The notes: generated by a model not told the origin, from the letters alone. Counted from the first letter of the stretch, positions 48,428 through 58,194 are shown. The stretch: DNA of 64,000 nt from PS1 clade bacterium (GCA_003331985.1 QOQK01000001.1:1-64000); one strand, 5' to 3'. Program-made: numbers and translations.

Positions 48428-50031
48428 TAGAACTGGTTCATGGTGTTATCTTCACCAGATGCCAGTAGGGCATTATCACCAGAGAAATATTCTTTATGGT
48501 CATCCCCGATATTTGAACCGGCAAGGTCTTGGTGCTTCACAGATGCTTGACCGCGACGGATTTCTTGACGCTGAATATCACGAACATAAGCCAGCATGCC
48601 CAAGTCTCCGAAGTAACCTTCAGAAAGCATATCCGTTCCAAGAGCTGTTTCGTGATAAGTCGGCAGAGTAATCAGATGGTGGAAAATACCAGCCTCACGA
48701 GCGGCATCCGCTTGGAAAGATTGAATGAGCTGATCGGCTTCACCTGCCAGTTCGGAAGCATCAAATTCGACGCTCATCAAACCACGCGGAACCTCTATCG
48801 GATCTGGATAGGCTGATACGTCTTTACCCGCAGCTGACCACTCAGCATAAACTTGCTCGCGGAAGGACAACGTCCAGTTAAAGCTTGGAGAGTTATTATA
48901 AACCAGCTTGGCATTCGGAATAACCTCACGAACACGGTTCACCATGCCGGCAATCTGGTCGAGATTAGGCTTTTCGGTTTCAATCCAAAGCAAATCTGCT
49001 CCGTTTTGGAGACTGGTGACACAATCAAGCACAACCCTGTCTTCACCGGATCCGTCTCGGAAGGCATAGAGGCCATTCGGCAAACGATGTGGTTTCACAA
49101 GGTCATCATTATGTTTGAAAACAATATCGCCTTCACCTAACGCAGCCGCGTCTGTTACCGGTTCAGTTTTCAAGAATGCATTATACTGGCTAGCCAAATC
49201 ACCTGGTTGTTGAGAGACAGGGATTTTTTGAGTCAGTCCGGCTCCAAGTGAGTCAGTCCGCGCAACGATGATACCATCATCAACACCTAACTCTATAAAG
49301 GCATAGCGAACGGCATTAATCTTGGCGAGGAAATCCTCATGTGGCACCGTCACTTTACCATCTTGGTGACCACATTGTTTGGCATCAGAAACTTGATTTT
49401 CAATCTGAATACAGCACGCACCCGCTTCAATCATTTTCTTGGAAAGCAAATAAGTTGCTTCTTCATTACCAAAGCCAGCATCTATATCTGCAATAATCGG
49501 CACGATGTGGGTCTGGAAGTTATCAATCTTATTGAGAACAGCATCAACGTCACCACCGGCAGCTTTGACCTCATCCAGCTCAACAAACAAATGTCTCAGC
49601 TCTCTGGCATCCGCTTGCTTCAGAAAGGTATAAATCTCTTCAATCAAACTGGATACGGCTGTTTTTTCATGCATAGACTGATCCGGAAGCGGACCAAAAT
49701 CTGAACGCAGAGCCGCAACCATCCAACCGGAGAGATAAACATAACTTCGATTAGTCGTTTGTTTGTGGCGCTTAATCGCCATCATCATTTGCTGGGCGGT
49801 AAAACCATGCCAGCAACCGAGAGACTGCGTGTATTTCGAGGTATCGCCATCATAGTTTTCCATGTCAGCGCGCATGATAGAAGCTGTATAGCGCGCAATG
49901 TCCAGACCGGTTAGAAACCTGTTCTGAAGACGCATGCGGACAGCATATTCAGGGTTAATTCCGCCCCATGCATCACCGTTAGATGTTTTGGCGGCTGTTA
50001 AAGATTTAACCTGCTCAAGATAGTTTGACAT
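48427..50031 (-). CDS. aceA: Isocitrate lyase
   Basis: AceA splits isocitrate into glyoxylate and succinate, the entry to the glyoxylate shunt used for growth on acetate and fatty acids. The sequence is of the long proteobacterial class (534 residues from ATG 50031). The catalytic loop reads SDAKQCGHQDGKVTVPHEDF, with the catalytic cysteine in KQCGH. The substrate region YNNSPSFNWTLSF is also clear. I chose ATG 50031, preceded by GAGAGG; the frame is open to 50103. No malate synthase is in the window. The divergent ScfR-like regulator probably controls it. Confidence 0.95.
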   Translation of the reverse strand: MSNYLEQVKSLTAAKTSNGDAWGGINPEYAVRMRLQNRFLTGLDIARYTASIMRADMENYDGDTSKYTQSLGCWHGFTAQQMMMAIKRHKQTTNRSYVYLSGWMVAALRSDFGPLPDQSMHEKTAVSSLIEEIYTFLKQADARELRHLFVELDEVKAAGGDVDAVLNKIDNFQTHIVPIIADIDAGFGNEEATYLLSKKMIEAGACCIQIENQVSDAKQCGHQDGKVTVPHEDFLAKINAVRYAFIELGVDDGIIVARTDSLGAGLTQKIPVSQQPGDLASQYNAFLKTEPVTDAAALGEGDIVFKHNDDLVKPHRLPNGLYAFRDGSGEDRVVLDCVTSLQNGADLLWIETEKPNLDQIAGMVNRVREVIPNAKLVYNNSPSFNWTLSFREQVYAEWSAAGKDVSAYPDPIEVPRGLMSVEFDASELAGEADQLIQSFQADAAREAGIFHHLITLPTYHETALGTDMLSEGYFGDLGMLAYVRDIQRQEIRRGQASVKHQDLAGSNIGDDHKEYFSGDNALLASGEDNTMNQF

Positions 50032-50195
50032 GATTTGCCTCTCATATTGTCTGCGTCTGCCGATCGGGGCTGAGTTTTCCGGCTGACCTGAAATAAATGG
50101 CAACTGGTAACGAAATATTTAATTACGTTGGAATTGCCGATATGTGGAGGAAGAAAATCCCCGATAAATGTCTCCACAAATAAGTCCTGAGTTCT

Positions 50196-50309
50196 ATTTA
50201 CATCATTTACATTAACACTCAAGTGATATGTTAAGCTATTGATAATAATAAGGTAAATTTATTTACAAGCTTTTTGTTGATTTCTGTAAATAATGTAAAT
50301 ATTGTAAAC
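50196..50309. promoter_or_regulatory. Array of GTAAA/TTTAC half-sites between aceA and the ScfR-like gene (putative operators)
   Basis: Three groups stand out. ATTTACAT occurs twice, 9 bases apart (50196-50203 and 50205-50212). GTAAATTTATTTAC (50253-50266) is a perfect palindrome. TGTAAA occurs three times at a 9-base period (50285, 50294 and 50303). The last group spans a possible promoter TTGATT (50277-50282), 17-base spacer, TATTGT (50300-50305) and ends two bases before the ScfR-like ATG. These are likely binding sites of the regulator encoded next door. Confidence 0.6.
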
Positions 50310-50311
50310 TT

Positions 50312-51757
50312 ATGAGTGAAGTTAGAGGCACAAATCAGGATAGAAAACTGTTTGCCGGCATGCGCATTCGCAGGCTGCGTCGCGACCTAGGACTCACGCA
50401 AGCCGTTATGGCAGATTCACTTGGAATCTCAACAAGTTATCTTAATTTGATCGAACGCGACCAGCGCCCCGTTTCAGCACAAATTCTTATCAAAATGGTT
50501 GATGTTTTCGACATAGACCCACGCGGCCTAGCAGGTGACGAAGAGGCCCGTGCTTACACCCAATTACGCGAGATTTTTGCTGACCCGATGTTCCATGACA
50601 CACCCGTTGCAGATCAAGAAATACGCGATATTTCTGCCGCCAGCCCAAATGCAGTGGATGCGATTGCTCGTCTATTCCAAACCTATCGCGATGCCAGCAC
50701 AACATCATCTATGCTGGCCGAGCGTCTGGCAGACAACACCCATGGCGAAACCACCAGCGCATTAATGTCATTTGAGGAAGTCCGGGACTTTATCAACCAG
50801 CGCTCTAATCACTTTCCTGAACTCGATGATTATGCCGAGGAACTCTTTATGAAAGCGGGTCTGGTTGATGACGACCCCTTTCTTGCGCTCAGACACTATC
50901 TCCAAGAAACTCACGGCGTATCAACACGCATTGGACCGGTTGATTTAATGGGAGATGATTTAAGGCGTTACGACCGTCACCGCCAGACCTTGTTTCTTTC
51001 GGAACTACTCAATCAATCCAGCAGAGCCTTTCAGATTGCTTATCAACTCGCCTATTTTGAACATAGCAAAGCTGTTGAGGAAATTATCAATGGTTCCAAA
51101 CTGGAAAACCCGGAAGCTCAACGTCTCGCGCGACTAGCCTTAATAAATTATGCCGCCGCAGCTATTTTGATGCCGTATGGTATTTTTCTACAAACCGCGG
51201 AAGATAATGGATATGACATTACACTTCTCAGCCGACGCTTTGGCACCAGCTTCGAGCAAGTGTGCCATCGGCTGACAACCCTGCAACGCCCAGGTGCGAA
51301 AGGTGTGCCGTTTTTTCTTATACGTATCGACAATGCAGGAAACGTCTCTAAGCGTTTTGCCGCGGGTGGATTTCACTTTTCACGATTTGGCGGCACCTGC
51401 CCACGCTGGAATATTCACGACAGCTTCAGACAACCCGGTAAAGTCATGACTCAAATCATCTGTATGGAGGATAGTACTCGTTATTTCTCTGTCAGCCGCA
51501 CAGTAAGCCGAAACCGCTCTGCCTTTGACAAGCAGGATAATCAATTTGCTATCGGGCTTGGTTGTGAGATTTCCCATGCCAGCAAGCTGGTTTATTCACA
51601 TCAGTATAATCTTGAAGAAACCAAAAGTGATATGCCCATTGGGGTGAATTGTCGACTTTGCGAAAGATTGGATTGTCACCAGCGGGCCACACCGCCTTTG
51701 ATGCGAAGTTTACGGGTGGATGATAATATTCGCGGCTTATCACCTTTTGACTTTTAA
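50312..51757 (+). CDS. XRE-family regulator of short-chain fatty acid / glyoxylate metabolism (ScfR/RamB-like)
   Basis: A 481-residue transcription factor. An XRE helix-turn-helix (residues about 14-72: MRIRRLRRDLGLTQAVMADS, then GISTSYLNLIERDQRPVS) is followed by an ImmA/IrrE-like domain and a C-terminal DUF2083-type domain. That last domain has conserved cysteines (CRLCERLDCHQR) and RSLRVDDNIRGLSPFDF. This architecture is that of regulators sensing acyl-CoA or propionyl/acetyl-CoA state and controlling aceA, prp or related genes. No ribosome site precedes the ATG, and the nearest promoter-like pair would start transcription at the ATG. Confidence 0.9.
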   Translation: MSEVRGTNQDRKLFAGMRIRRLRRDLGLTQAVMADSLGISTSYLNLIERDQRPVSAQILIKMVDVFDIDPRGLAGDEEARAYTQLREIFADPMFHDTPVADQEIRDISAASPNAVDAIARLFQTYRDASTTSSMLAERLADNTHGETTSALMSFEEVRDFINQRSNHFPELDDYAEELFMKAGLVDDDPFLALRHYLQETHGVSTRIGPVDLMGDDLRRYDRHRQTLFLSELLNQSSRAFQIAYQLAYFEHSKAVEEIINGSKLENPEAQRLARLALINYAAAAILMPYGIFLQTAEDNGYDITLLSRRFGTSFEQVCHRLTTLQRPGAKGVPFFLIRIDNAGNVSKRFAAGGFHFSRFGGTCPRWNIHDSFRQPGKVMTQIICMEDSTRYFSVSRTVSRNRSAFDKQDNQFAIGLGCEISHASKLVYSHQYNLEETKSDMPIGVNCRLCERLDCHQRATPPLMRSLRVDDNIRGLSPFDF

Positions 51758-51796
51758 AGGTGTGATTTTTAAGCTGGTGAATTCTGATTCAGATAA

Positions 51797-51824
51797 CTTG
51801 CTCGTGCCTGAACAATCCTATAGG
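51797..51824 (+). promoter_or_regulatory. Weak promoter candidate for hisS
   Basis: CTTGCT (51797-51802), 16-base spacer and TATAGG (51819-51824), about 20 bases before the hisS start. Both elements are imperfect. The 88-base gap after the ScfR-like gene shows no terminator that I can see. Confidence 0.3.
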
Positions 51825-51845
51825 AAACGAGTTGGAGTTTAAGCC

Positions 51846-53321
51846 ATGGCCAAAAAACAGAAAATATTCAAACCAAAAGCGCGTATTCCCCGCGGTTTAC
51901 GAGATATGCAAGGATCTGAACTGGCTTTTCAGAAGCTGATGCTTGAAAAAATTTCAGGCGTTTATGAAAGCTATGGCTTTGATGCATTGGACACATCTGC
52001 CTTTGAGTACGCTGATGCATTGGGCAAATTTCTTCCGGATGATGACCGCCCCAATGAAGGCGTTTTTTCCTTCGAAGATGATGACGGACAATGGCTAAGC
52101 ATGCGCTATGATCTGACGGCCCCTCTGGCGCGTTTTGTTGCCGAGCATTATGACCGGCTTCCTAAACCTTTCCGCCGCTATCAATGGGGATCGGTTTTCA
52201 GAAATGAAAAACCCGGACCTGGCAGGTTCAGACAATTTCTGCAAATAGATGCCGATACTGTTGGTGCAGGGGGCAGTCAAGCGGATGCCGAAATGTGCCT
52301 GATGGCAGCCGACTGCATGAAAACGCTCGGCTTATCTGACAATCAGTTTTCTGTAAACATTAATAACCGCAAAATACTTGATGCTATTCTAGCGCAGGTT
52401 GGTCTTGACGCGCAGGCTGAGGACTATGATATGCGCCGCCTAACCATTCTACGCGCCCTCGACAAACTCGACAGGCTTGGCATTGGCGGTGTCGCTGATT
52501 TACTCGGCGACGGGCGAAAGGATGAAAGCGGGGATTACACAAAAGGCGCGGGGCTAGATAAAGCATCCATTTCAAAGCTGACGGATTTTGTGCAAGCCGG
52601 TCGGGATACGCGCGCGGACACCCTAAAAGCCCTCGCAGAAATTATCGGTGACTCAGAAATCGGCACGGCCGGATTAGAAGAACTCACCCTTATGGACGCC
52701 TTAATGAAAGATGATAGCGACAGCATCCGTTTTAATCCGTCGGTTGTGCGTGGTCTCGGTTATTATACTGGTCCAGTTTTCGAAATTGAGTTGAATATCG
52801 AAACTGAAGACGAAAACGGCGAAATCGCTCGTTTTGGATCCGTCGGTGGTGGCGGGCGCTATGATGATCTTGTAAAACGCTTTAAAGGCATTGAAATCCC
52901 GGCAACAGGTATTTCAATAGGCGTCAGTCGCCTAGCTGCCGCGCTCACCCTACTTGGCAAAGCCGACACCAAGACCACGCAGGATTTGGTGGTCTTGCTG
53001 GTCATGGATAAAACCCGTTTGGCGGAAACCTCTGAGTTGGTTAAAACACTGAGAAATTCAAGCATACGCGCTGAAATGTATATGGGTGACAGTGGGATGA
53101 AAGCACAAATGCGTTACGCCGATAACCGCAATGCCCGCCTTGTGGTCATAGAGGGTGAGGATGAGCTAGCCGCCGGTATTGTAACCCTGAAAGACCTTCA
53201 ATTGGGGCAACAAAATGCCCAAAATATTAAAGATAATGAAGAGTGGCGCGCCTCTGAACATGCACAAACACAAGTTTCTCGCAAGGACTTGGCCCAGAAA
53301 ATCAAAGAAATACTGTCCTAG
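51846..53321 (+). CDS. hisS: Histidyl-tRNA synthetase, alphaproteobacterial type
   Basis: HisRS charges tRNA-His. The 491-residue class II synthetase has RIPRGLRDMQGSE at the start (motif 1 follows), motif 2 as FRRYQWGSVFRNEKPGPG, and motif 3 near SVGGGGRYDDLVKRF and GISIGVSRLAAAL. The motif 2 loop RNEKPGPGRFRQF differs from the common bacterial RHERPQ form. It is characteristic of alphaproteobacterial enzymes that recognise a tRNA-His lacking the extra G-1. It precedes hisZ-hisG after a 170-base gap. Confidence 0.95.
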   Translation: MAKKQKIFKPKARIPRGLRDMQGSELAFQKLMLEKISGVYESYGFDALDTSAFEYADALGKFLPDDDRPNEGVFSFEDDDGQWLSMRYDLTAPLARFVAEHYDRLPKPFRRYQWGSVFRNEKPGPGRFRQFLQIDADTVGAGGSQADAEMCLMAADCMKTLGLSDNQFSVNINNRKILDAILAQVGLDAQAEDYDMRRLTILRALDKLDRLGIGGVADLLGDGRKDESGDYTKGAGLDKASISKLTDFVQAGRDTRADTLKALAEIIGDSEIGTAGLEELTLMDALMKDDSDSIRFNPSVVRGLGYYTGPVFEIELNIETEDENGEIARFGSVGGGGRYDDLVKRFKGIEIPATGISIGVSRLAAALTLLGKADTKTTQDLVVLLVMDKTRLAETSELVKTLRNSSIRAEMYMGDSGMKAQMRYADNRNARLVVIEGEDELAAGIVTLKDLQLGQQNAQNIKDNEEWRASEHAQTQVSRKDLAQKIKEILS

Positions 53322-53333
53322 CCTTTTCTTTCA

Positions 53334-53476
53334 TTGACATAATATCGCACCAATATTCATAAATTATGAATACTCTCATTTAATTTTGTAAATAATTTAG
53401 ATATTTTATATTTATGAAGTTCATTTTTTATGTAATTAGCTAATAATTCATTTTTCTTGATTTAATAATGAACTTC
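53334..53476 (+). promoter_or_regulatory. Promoter and palindromic TTCAT/ATGAA operator candidates upstream of hisZ
   Basis: TTGACA (53334-53339) and TCATAA (53357-53362) have a 17-base spacer. The 19-base near-palindrome TATTCATAAATTATGAATA (53354-53372; perfect 9-base arms around one A) covers the -10. Downstream are the palindrome ATGAAGTTCAT (53414-53424), TTCAT (53447-53451), and a perfect 10-base inverted repeat GAAGTTCATT (53416-53425) / AATGAACTTC (53467-53476). Six TTCAT or ATGAA half-sites fall within about 120 bases of very AT-rich sequence. Confidence 0.55.
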
Positions 53477-53491
53477 TGACATAAAAACACC

Positions 53492-54802
53492 ATGACCCGA
53501 TTAACCACAGCAACTGACGTGATTGATGCCCTGGGAGGGACGCAGGCCGTCGCGCGCCTGCTCAATGTCGGCGCATCTGCTGTATCGAATTATCGCCGCC
53601 TAGGTTTCCCTGCCCGCGCCTATTACAAGCTATCTCAGGCTTGCGCTCAAAAAGGGCTTGATGTTGCTGAGGCTGTTTTTGGGGGTCTTCAATCTCTTGA
53701 AACCACGCAACCAATGAGAGCCCCATTTCATCAGTTAAGAACCGGAGTTCAGGCCGGAGTTCATAAAAGCAGTACCAAAGAAACCGGAGCTATGGGCTTT
53801 TTGGCAAACCTTATTGAAGATGGTTATGAACCCGTCACACCTTCCATACTCCAGCCTTCCTCACCATTTGTTGATAGGATGGGGCCGGAAATGCAACGTC
53901 GTCTTTTTACATTTACCGACCCGGCAGGCGACCCCTTATGTTTAAGGCCGGATTTAACCATCCCAACAGCGCTCGAACACTTAAAGCGCGGCAGGGATGG
54001 TGAGAAGCGTTATTGCTATCAGGGGACAGCATTCCGCTATCAACCTCGCGGCAGTGGTAAGCCCGAAGAATTCACCCAGCTTGGTATCGAGATTATCGGT
54101 GAAGCGACAGATGGCACTCCGCAAAAGCAAGCAAATGAAGCTGAAGTTTTTGAACAAATATTAAAAACCATACTTACCTGCGGAGTCAGGGGGTTTCAAA
54201 TCGTCTTTAATGATATGTCTTATCTGGCAGATAGGGTTGATGATTATGCCTTTTCCGATGCCTTTAAAAACCAATTAAAAAGACGATTGATGCAAAACGA
54301 CAGCTTGGAAGACATTCAACAAACGCTCACGACGCTTTCACAAAATACAGCCCCTCCGCCCAACCCGGTACGCATGAATTTTGAGGCAACGGATAATATT
54401 ATCGGGCGCTCAGGTGCTGAAATCTTCGCGCGTCTGGAACGCAAGCAACAAGAAAGCCAGAACACCGCGTCTGATTTGAAGGAATTACATCGTATGCGCG
54501 CCGATTTAGATAAACAATCAGAAGGCAACTCAAATCCACCTGATTTTGCGCGTCCTCTTATTGAGCCGGCGCTGAAGATGAGCTGTCGGGAAGATCAACT
54601 TATCTATGCCCCTAATCTTGGTCAGAAAATGGCTTACTATACCGGCTTATTTTTTGAAATTCATGTGCCGGCATTGCAGGAAAAGCGGGTCATTGCTTCA
54701 GGCGGGCGATATGATGATTTACTGCACAGCCTCGGCGCAGAAAGTCCCATTCCTGCAATTGGCGGAGCCATCGCGCTTGAACGACTGCAGGAGGCAATAT
54801 AA
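53492..54802 (+). CDS. hisZ: HisZ (ATP phosphoribosyltransferase regulatory subunit) with N-terminal helix-turn-helix-like domain
   Basis: Residues from about 85 onward are HisZ, a catalytically dead paralogue of HisRS that activates HisG and senses histidine. Supporting motifs are LIEDGYEPVTPSILQPSSPF, FTDPAGDPLCLRPDLTIPTA, RYCYQGTAFRYQPRGSG and the C-terminal VIASGGRYDDLLHSLGA. The first 65 residues or so do not belong to HisZ. They contain VIDALGGTQAVARLLNVGAS and AVSNYRRLGFPARAYYKL, the helix-turn-helix pattern of small Cro-like proteins of alphaproteobacteria. The gene has no ribosome site and follows an AT-rich, palindrome-rich region. It overlaps hisG by one base. Confidence 0.88.
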   Translation: MTRLTTATDVIDALGGTQAVARLLNVGASAVSNYRRLGFPARAYYKLSQACAQKGLDVAEAVFGGLQSLETTQPMRAPFHQLRTGVQAGVHKSSTKETGAMGFLANLIEDGYEPVTPSILQPSSPFVDRMGPEMQRRLFTFTDPAGDPLCLRPDLTIPTALEHLKRGRDGEKRYCYQGTAFRYQPRGSGKPEEFTQLGIEIIGEATDGTPQKQANEAEVFEQILKTILTCGVRGFQIVFNDMSYLADRVDDYAFSDAFKNQLKRRLMQNDSLEDIQQTLTTLSQNTAPPPNPVRMNFEATDNIIGRSGAEIFARLERKQQESQNTASDLKELHRMRADLDKQSEGNSNPPDFARPLIEPALKMSCREDQLIYAPNLGQKMAYYTGLFFEIHVPALQEKRVIASGGRYDDLLHSLGAESPIPAIGGAIALERLQEAI

Positions 54803-55836
54803 TGCCAATTGATTTGAATGATGAACCCCAAGACCTCAAAACCTTTATCCTTGCCGTCCCGTCCAAAGGCCGCCTTGAGGAGAAGTCTGCCGAGATTTTT
54901 TCTAAAGCGGGCTTGACCCTAATACGCGACGGCGCCCGTGGCTATCAGGGAGAGATGGCTGGCATTGATAGTGTAAGGGTAGAATATGTGTCTGCCGGAG
55001 ACATCGCCGCACGGCTAGCGGAAGGTTCGGCGCATATGGGCATAACCGGCGAAGATTTACTGCGCGAAGAAATCGCCGATTTCAACAGTGCCATTCATCT
55101 AGTCAGTCCGCTTGGTTTCGGGCAAGCCGATGTTGTTGTTGCGATACCTGATGGATGGGTTGATGTCACGACCATGAACGACCTTGCCGATGTCGCCGCC
55201 GAATTTAGAGCCAGACACGGGCGACGCTTGCGTGTGGCAACGAAATACACTCATCTCACAACCGATTTCTTTGGGCGGCACGGCGCCGATGACTGCGAAC
55301 TTGTGCAAAGTTTTGGCGCAACCGAGGGCGCCCCCGGCTCTGGTGCGGCAGAGGCGATTGTCGACATCACCTCAACTGGCGCAACCCTGGGGGCAAATAA
55401 CCTGCGTATTCCTGAAGATGGGGTCATACTAAAAAGTGAAGCTCAACTGGCGGCATCCTTGAAGGCAGACTGGTCAGATAAGGCACGCGCGGCGGCAAAA
55501 TTTATACTGACACGCCTGGAGGCTTACCAGATCGCCAAAAAACAAATCAAAGTCTCCCTCAGATCTTCACCCGGCATGGCTTCTCCAAAATTAAATCCCC
55601 AAAAAGAAATTAGGGAACTAAACGAAAAATATGACGCAAAACTGGTTGATATGTTCACCGGGTCAACCGATCAAGGGTCATCCTATACCTTTGTATTGCC
55701 GGCCAACCAACAGGCGGCATTTATGGATGATATGATAAGCAATCAGCTTTTTGCGATTGGGGAAGTGTCAAAACCGGATTTTCTGTATTTTCAGCGATGT
55801 GAAATGCTGGAGCGTTTATTGGGTCGGCTGGTTTAA
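54802..55836 (+). CDS. hisG: ATP phosphoribosyltransferase catalytic subunit, with C-terminal extension
   Basis: HisG starts histidine synthesis from ATP and PRPP. The core (residues about 14-225) has AVPSKGRLEEKSAEIF, the HMGITGEDLL segment, GHRRLRVATKYTHLTTDFF-like RRLRVATKYTHLTTDFF and the PRPP loop EAIVDITSTGATLGANNLR. A HisZ-dependent, short-form HisG usually ends soon after this point. Here about 115 further residues follow, so the protein has 344. I do not recognise this part; it may be a diverged form of the regulatory C-terminal domain of long-form HisG. A perfect AGGAGG ribosome site lies in the end of hisZ. Confidence 0.93.
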   Translation: MPIDLNDEPQDLKTFILAVPSKGRLEEKSAEIFSKAGLTLIRDGARGYQGEMAGIDSVRVEYVSAGDIAARLAEGSAHMGITGEDLLREEIADFNSAIHLVSPLGFGQADVVVAIPDGWVDVTTMNDLADVAAEFRARHGRRLRVATKYTHLTTDFFGRHGADDCELVQSFGATEGAPGSGAAEAIVDITSTGATLGANNLRIPEDGVILKSEAQLAASLKADWSDKARAAAKFILTRLEAYQIAKKQIKVSLRSSPGMASPKLNPQKEIRELNEKYDAKLVDMFTGSTDQGSSYTFVLPANQQAAFMDDMISNQLFAIGEVSKPDFLYFQRCEMLERLLGRLV

Positions 55837-55851
55837 CCTTCCTCATAACGC

Positions 55852-55893
55852 AAAATAAAACCGGGATCTTCAGTTTTATTTTAAAGACCCCGG
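55852..55893 (-). terminator. Intrinsic terminator, minus strand
   Basis: A stem of ten positions with one A-C mismatch, loop of about 13 bases, and a TTTTATTTT tract on the minus strand. On the plus strand no T-run follows the stem, so it is not a good terminator for hisG. The plus strand can also form an alternative AAAATAAAAC/GTTTTATTTT hairpin overlapping it. Confidence 0.65.
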
Positions 55894-55980
55894 CTTGATG
55901 GTGTTTCAGGGCGCACCATTGAATCGGCAGATAGGTTTGGCCCCTCAATGACTGAAAACCACTAACCTACCCAGTGCCGC
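55852..55980 (-). ncRNA. Candidate structured small RNA with its own intrinsic terminator
   Basis: This fills most of the structured half of the 354-base gap between hisG and groES. On the minus strand, GGTAGGTT (55971-55964) pairs with AACCTATC (55937-55930). CGGCA (55979-55975) pairs with TGCCG (55929-55925), separated from the first stem by a 3-base bulge. ATGGTG (55919-55914) pairs with CACCAT (55904-55899). CCGGGGTCTT (55893-55884) pairs, with one mismatch, with AAGATCCCGG (55870-55861), followed by TTTTATTTT: a standard intrinsic terminator. No minus-strand gene lies upstream, so the transcript should start in this gap. I could not match it to a known RNA family, and no strong promoter is visible. 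Confidence 0.5.
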
Positions 55981-56076
55981 ATAAGCAAATTTCAAACAAT
56001 GGGGTTAATATCAGCAAAGTTAGACCATTTAAAAAATTGAAAAATAAAATTAATTGCAGTTTTTTTATTTTTACCT

Positions 56077-56106
56077 CTTGAAACTATCGAAGCAGGCTCT
56101 TATCTC
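56077..56106 (+). promoter_or_regulatory. Probable groESL promoter
   Basis: CTTGAAA (56077-56083), the heat-shock sigma-32 -35 consensus of alphaproteobacteria, is followed by CTTATCT (56099-56105) after 15 bases. Read as a vegetative promoter, TTGAAA has TATCTC 17 bases downstream. It is about 85 bases before groES. I looked for the CIRCE inverted repeat of HrcA and did not find it. Confidence 0.5.
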
Positions 56107-56190
56107 TGACTTGTTTCAGTAACCCGACTTTTATGGGACGGTTAATGACAATAGAAATACAAGCTTATTCCAAGATGAGGAGGAAGAAAA

Positions 56191-56478
56191 ATGGCATTTC
56201 GCCCAATGCATGATCGCGTATTGGTTCGTCGTATGGACGAGGATTCCAAAACTGCGGGCGGGATTATCATCCCCGATTCCGCGCAAGAAAAACCATCACA
56301 AGGCGTCATTGTCGCTGTCGGTACTGGTATCAGAACCGAAGACGGCAAAGTTACACCGCTTGATGTGAAGCCCAAAGATAAAGTTCTTTTTGGGAAATGG
56401 TCAGGAAATGAAGTCACTATTGATGGTGAAGAACTTCTGATTATGAAAGAGTCCGACATCCTCGGCATTATCGACTGA
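56191..56478 (+). CDS. groES: Co-chaperonin GroES
   Basis: GroES caps the GroEL folding chamber. The 95-residue protein has [20 protein letters not shown] split over the N-terminus, the mobile loop [19 protein letters not shown] and the C-terminal [14 protein letters not shown] strong GAGGAGG ribosome site precedes the ATG. GroEL follows after 54 bases, in the usual operon order. Confidence 0.97.
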   Translation: MAFRPMHDRVLVRRMDEDSKTAGGIIIPDSAQEKPSQGVIVAVGTGIRTEDGKVTPLDVKPKDKVLFGKWSGNEVTIDGEELLIMKESDILGIID

Positions 56479-56487
56479 ACAGTTTAA

Positions 56488-58173
<1,686 letters not shown>

Positions 58174-58194
58174 GCTGTCTGCTTAAAGACTTTT

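Noticed and set aside
55852-55893. Plus-strand pseudoknot or attenuator after hisG formed by AAAATAAAAC, CCGGGATCTT and their partners
   Set aside because: The arms would give an H-type pseudoknot with almost no loop bases, which is sterically unlikely. The minus-strand terminator reading is simpler because the A-run becomes the T-tract.
56000-56190. CIRCE element (HrcA site) before groES
   Set aside because: I looked for the TTAGCACTC-type inverted repeat and it is not present; the CTTGAAA promoter explains heat control without it.
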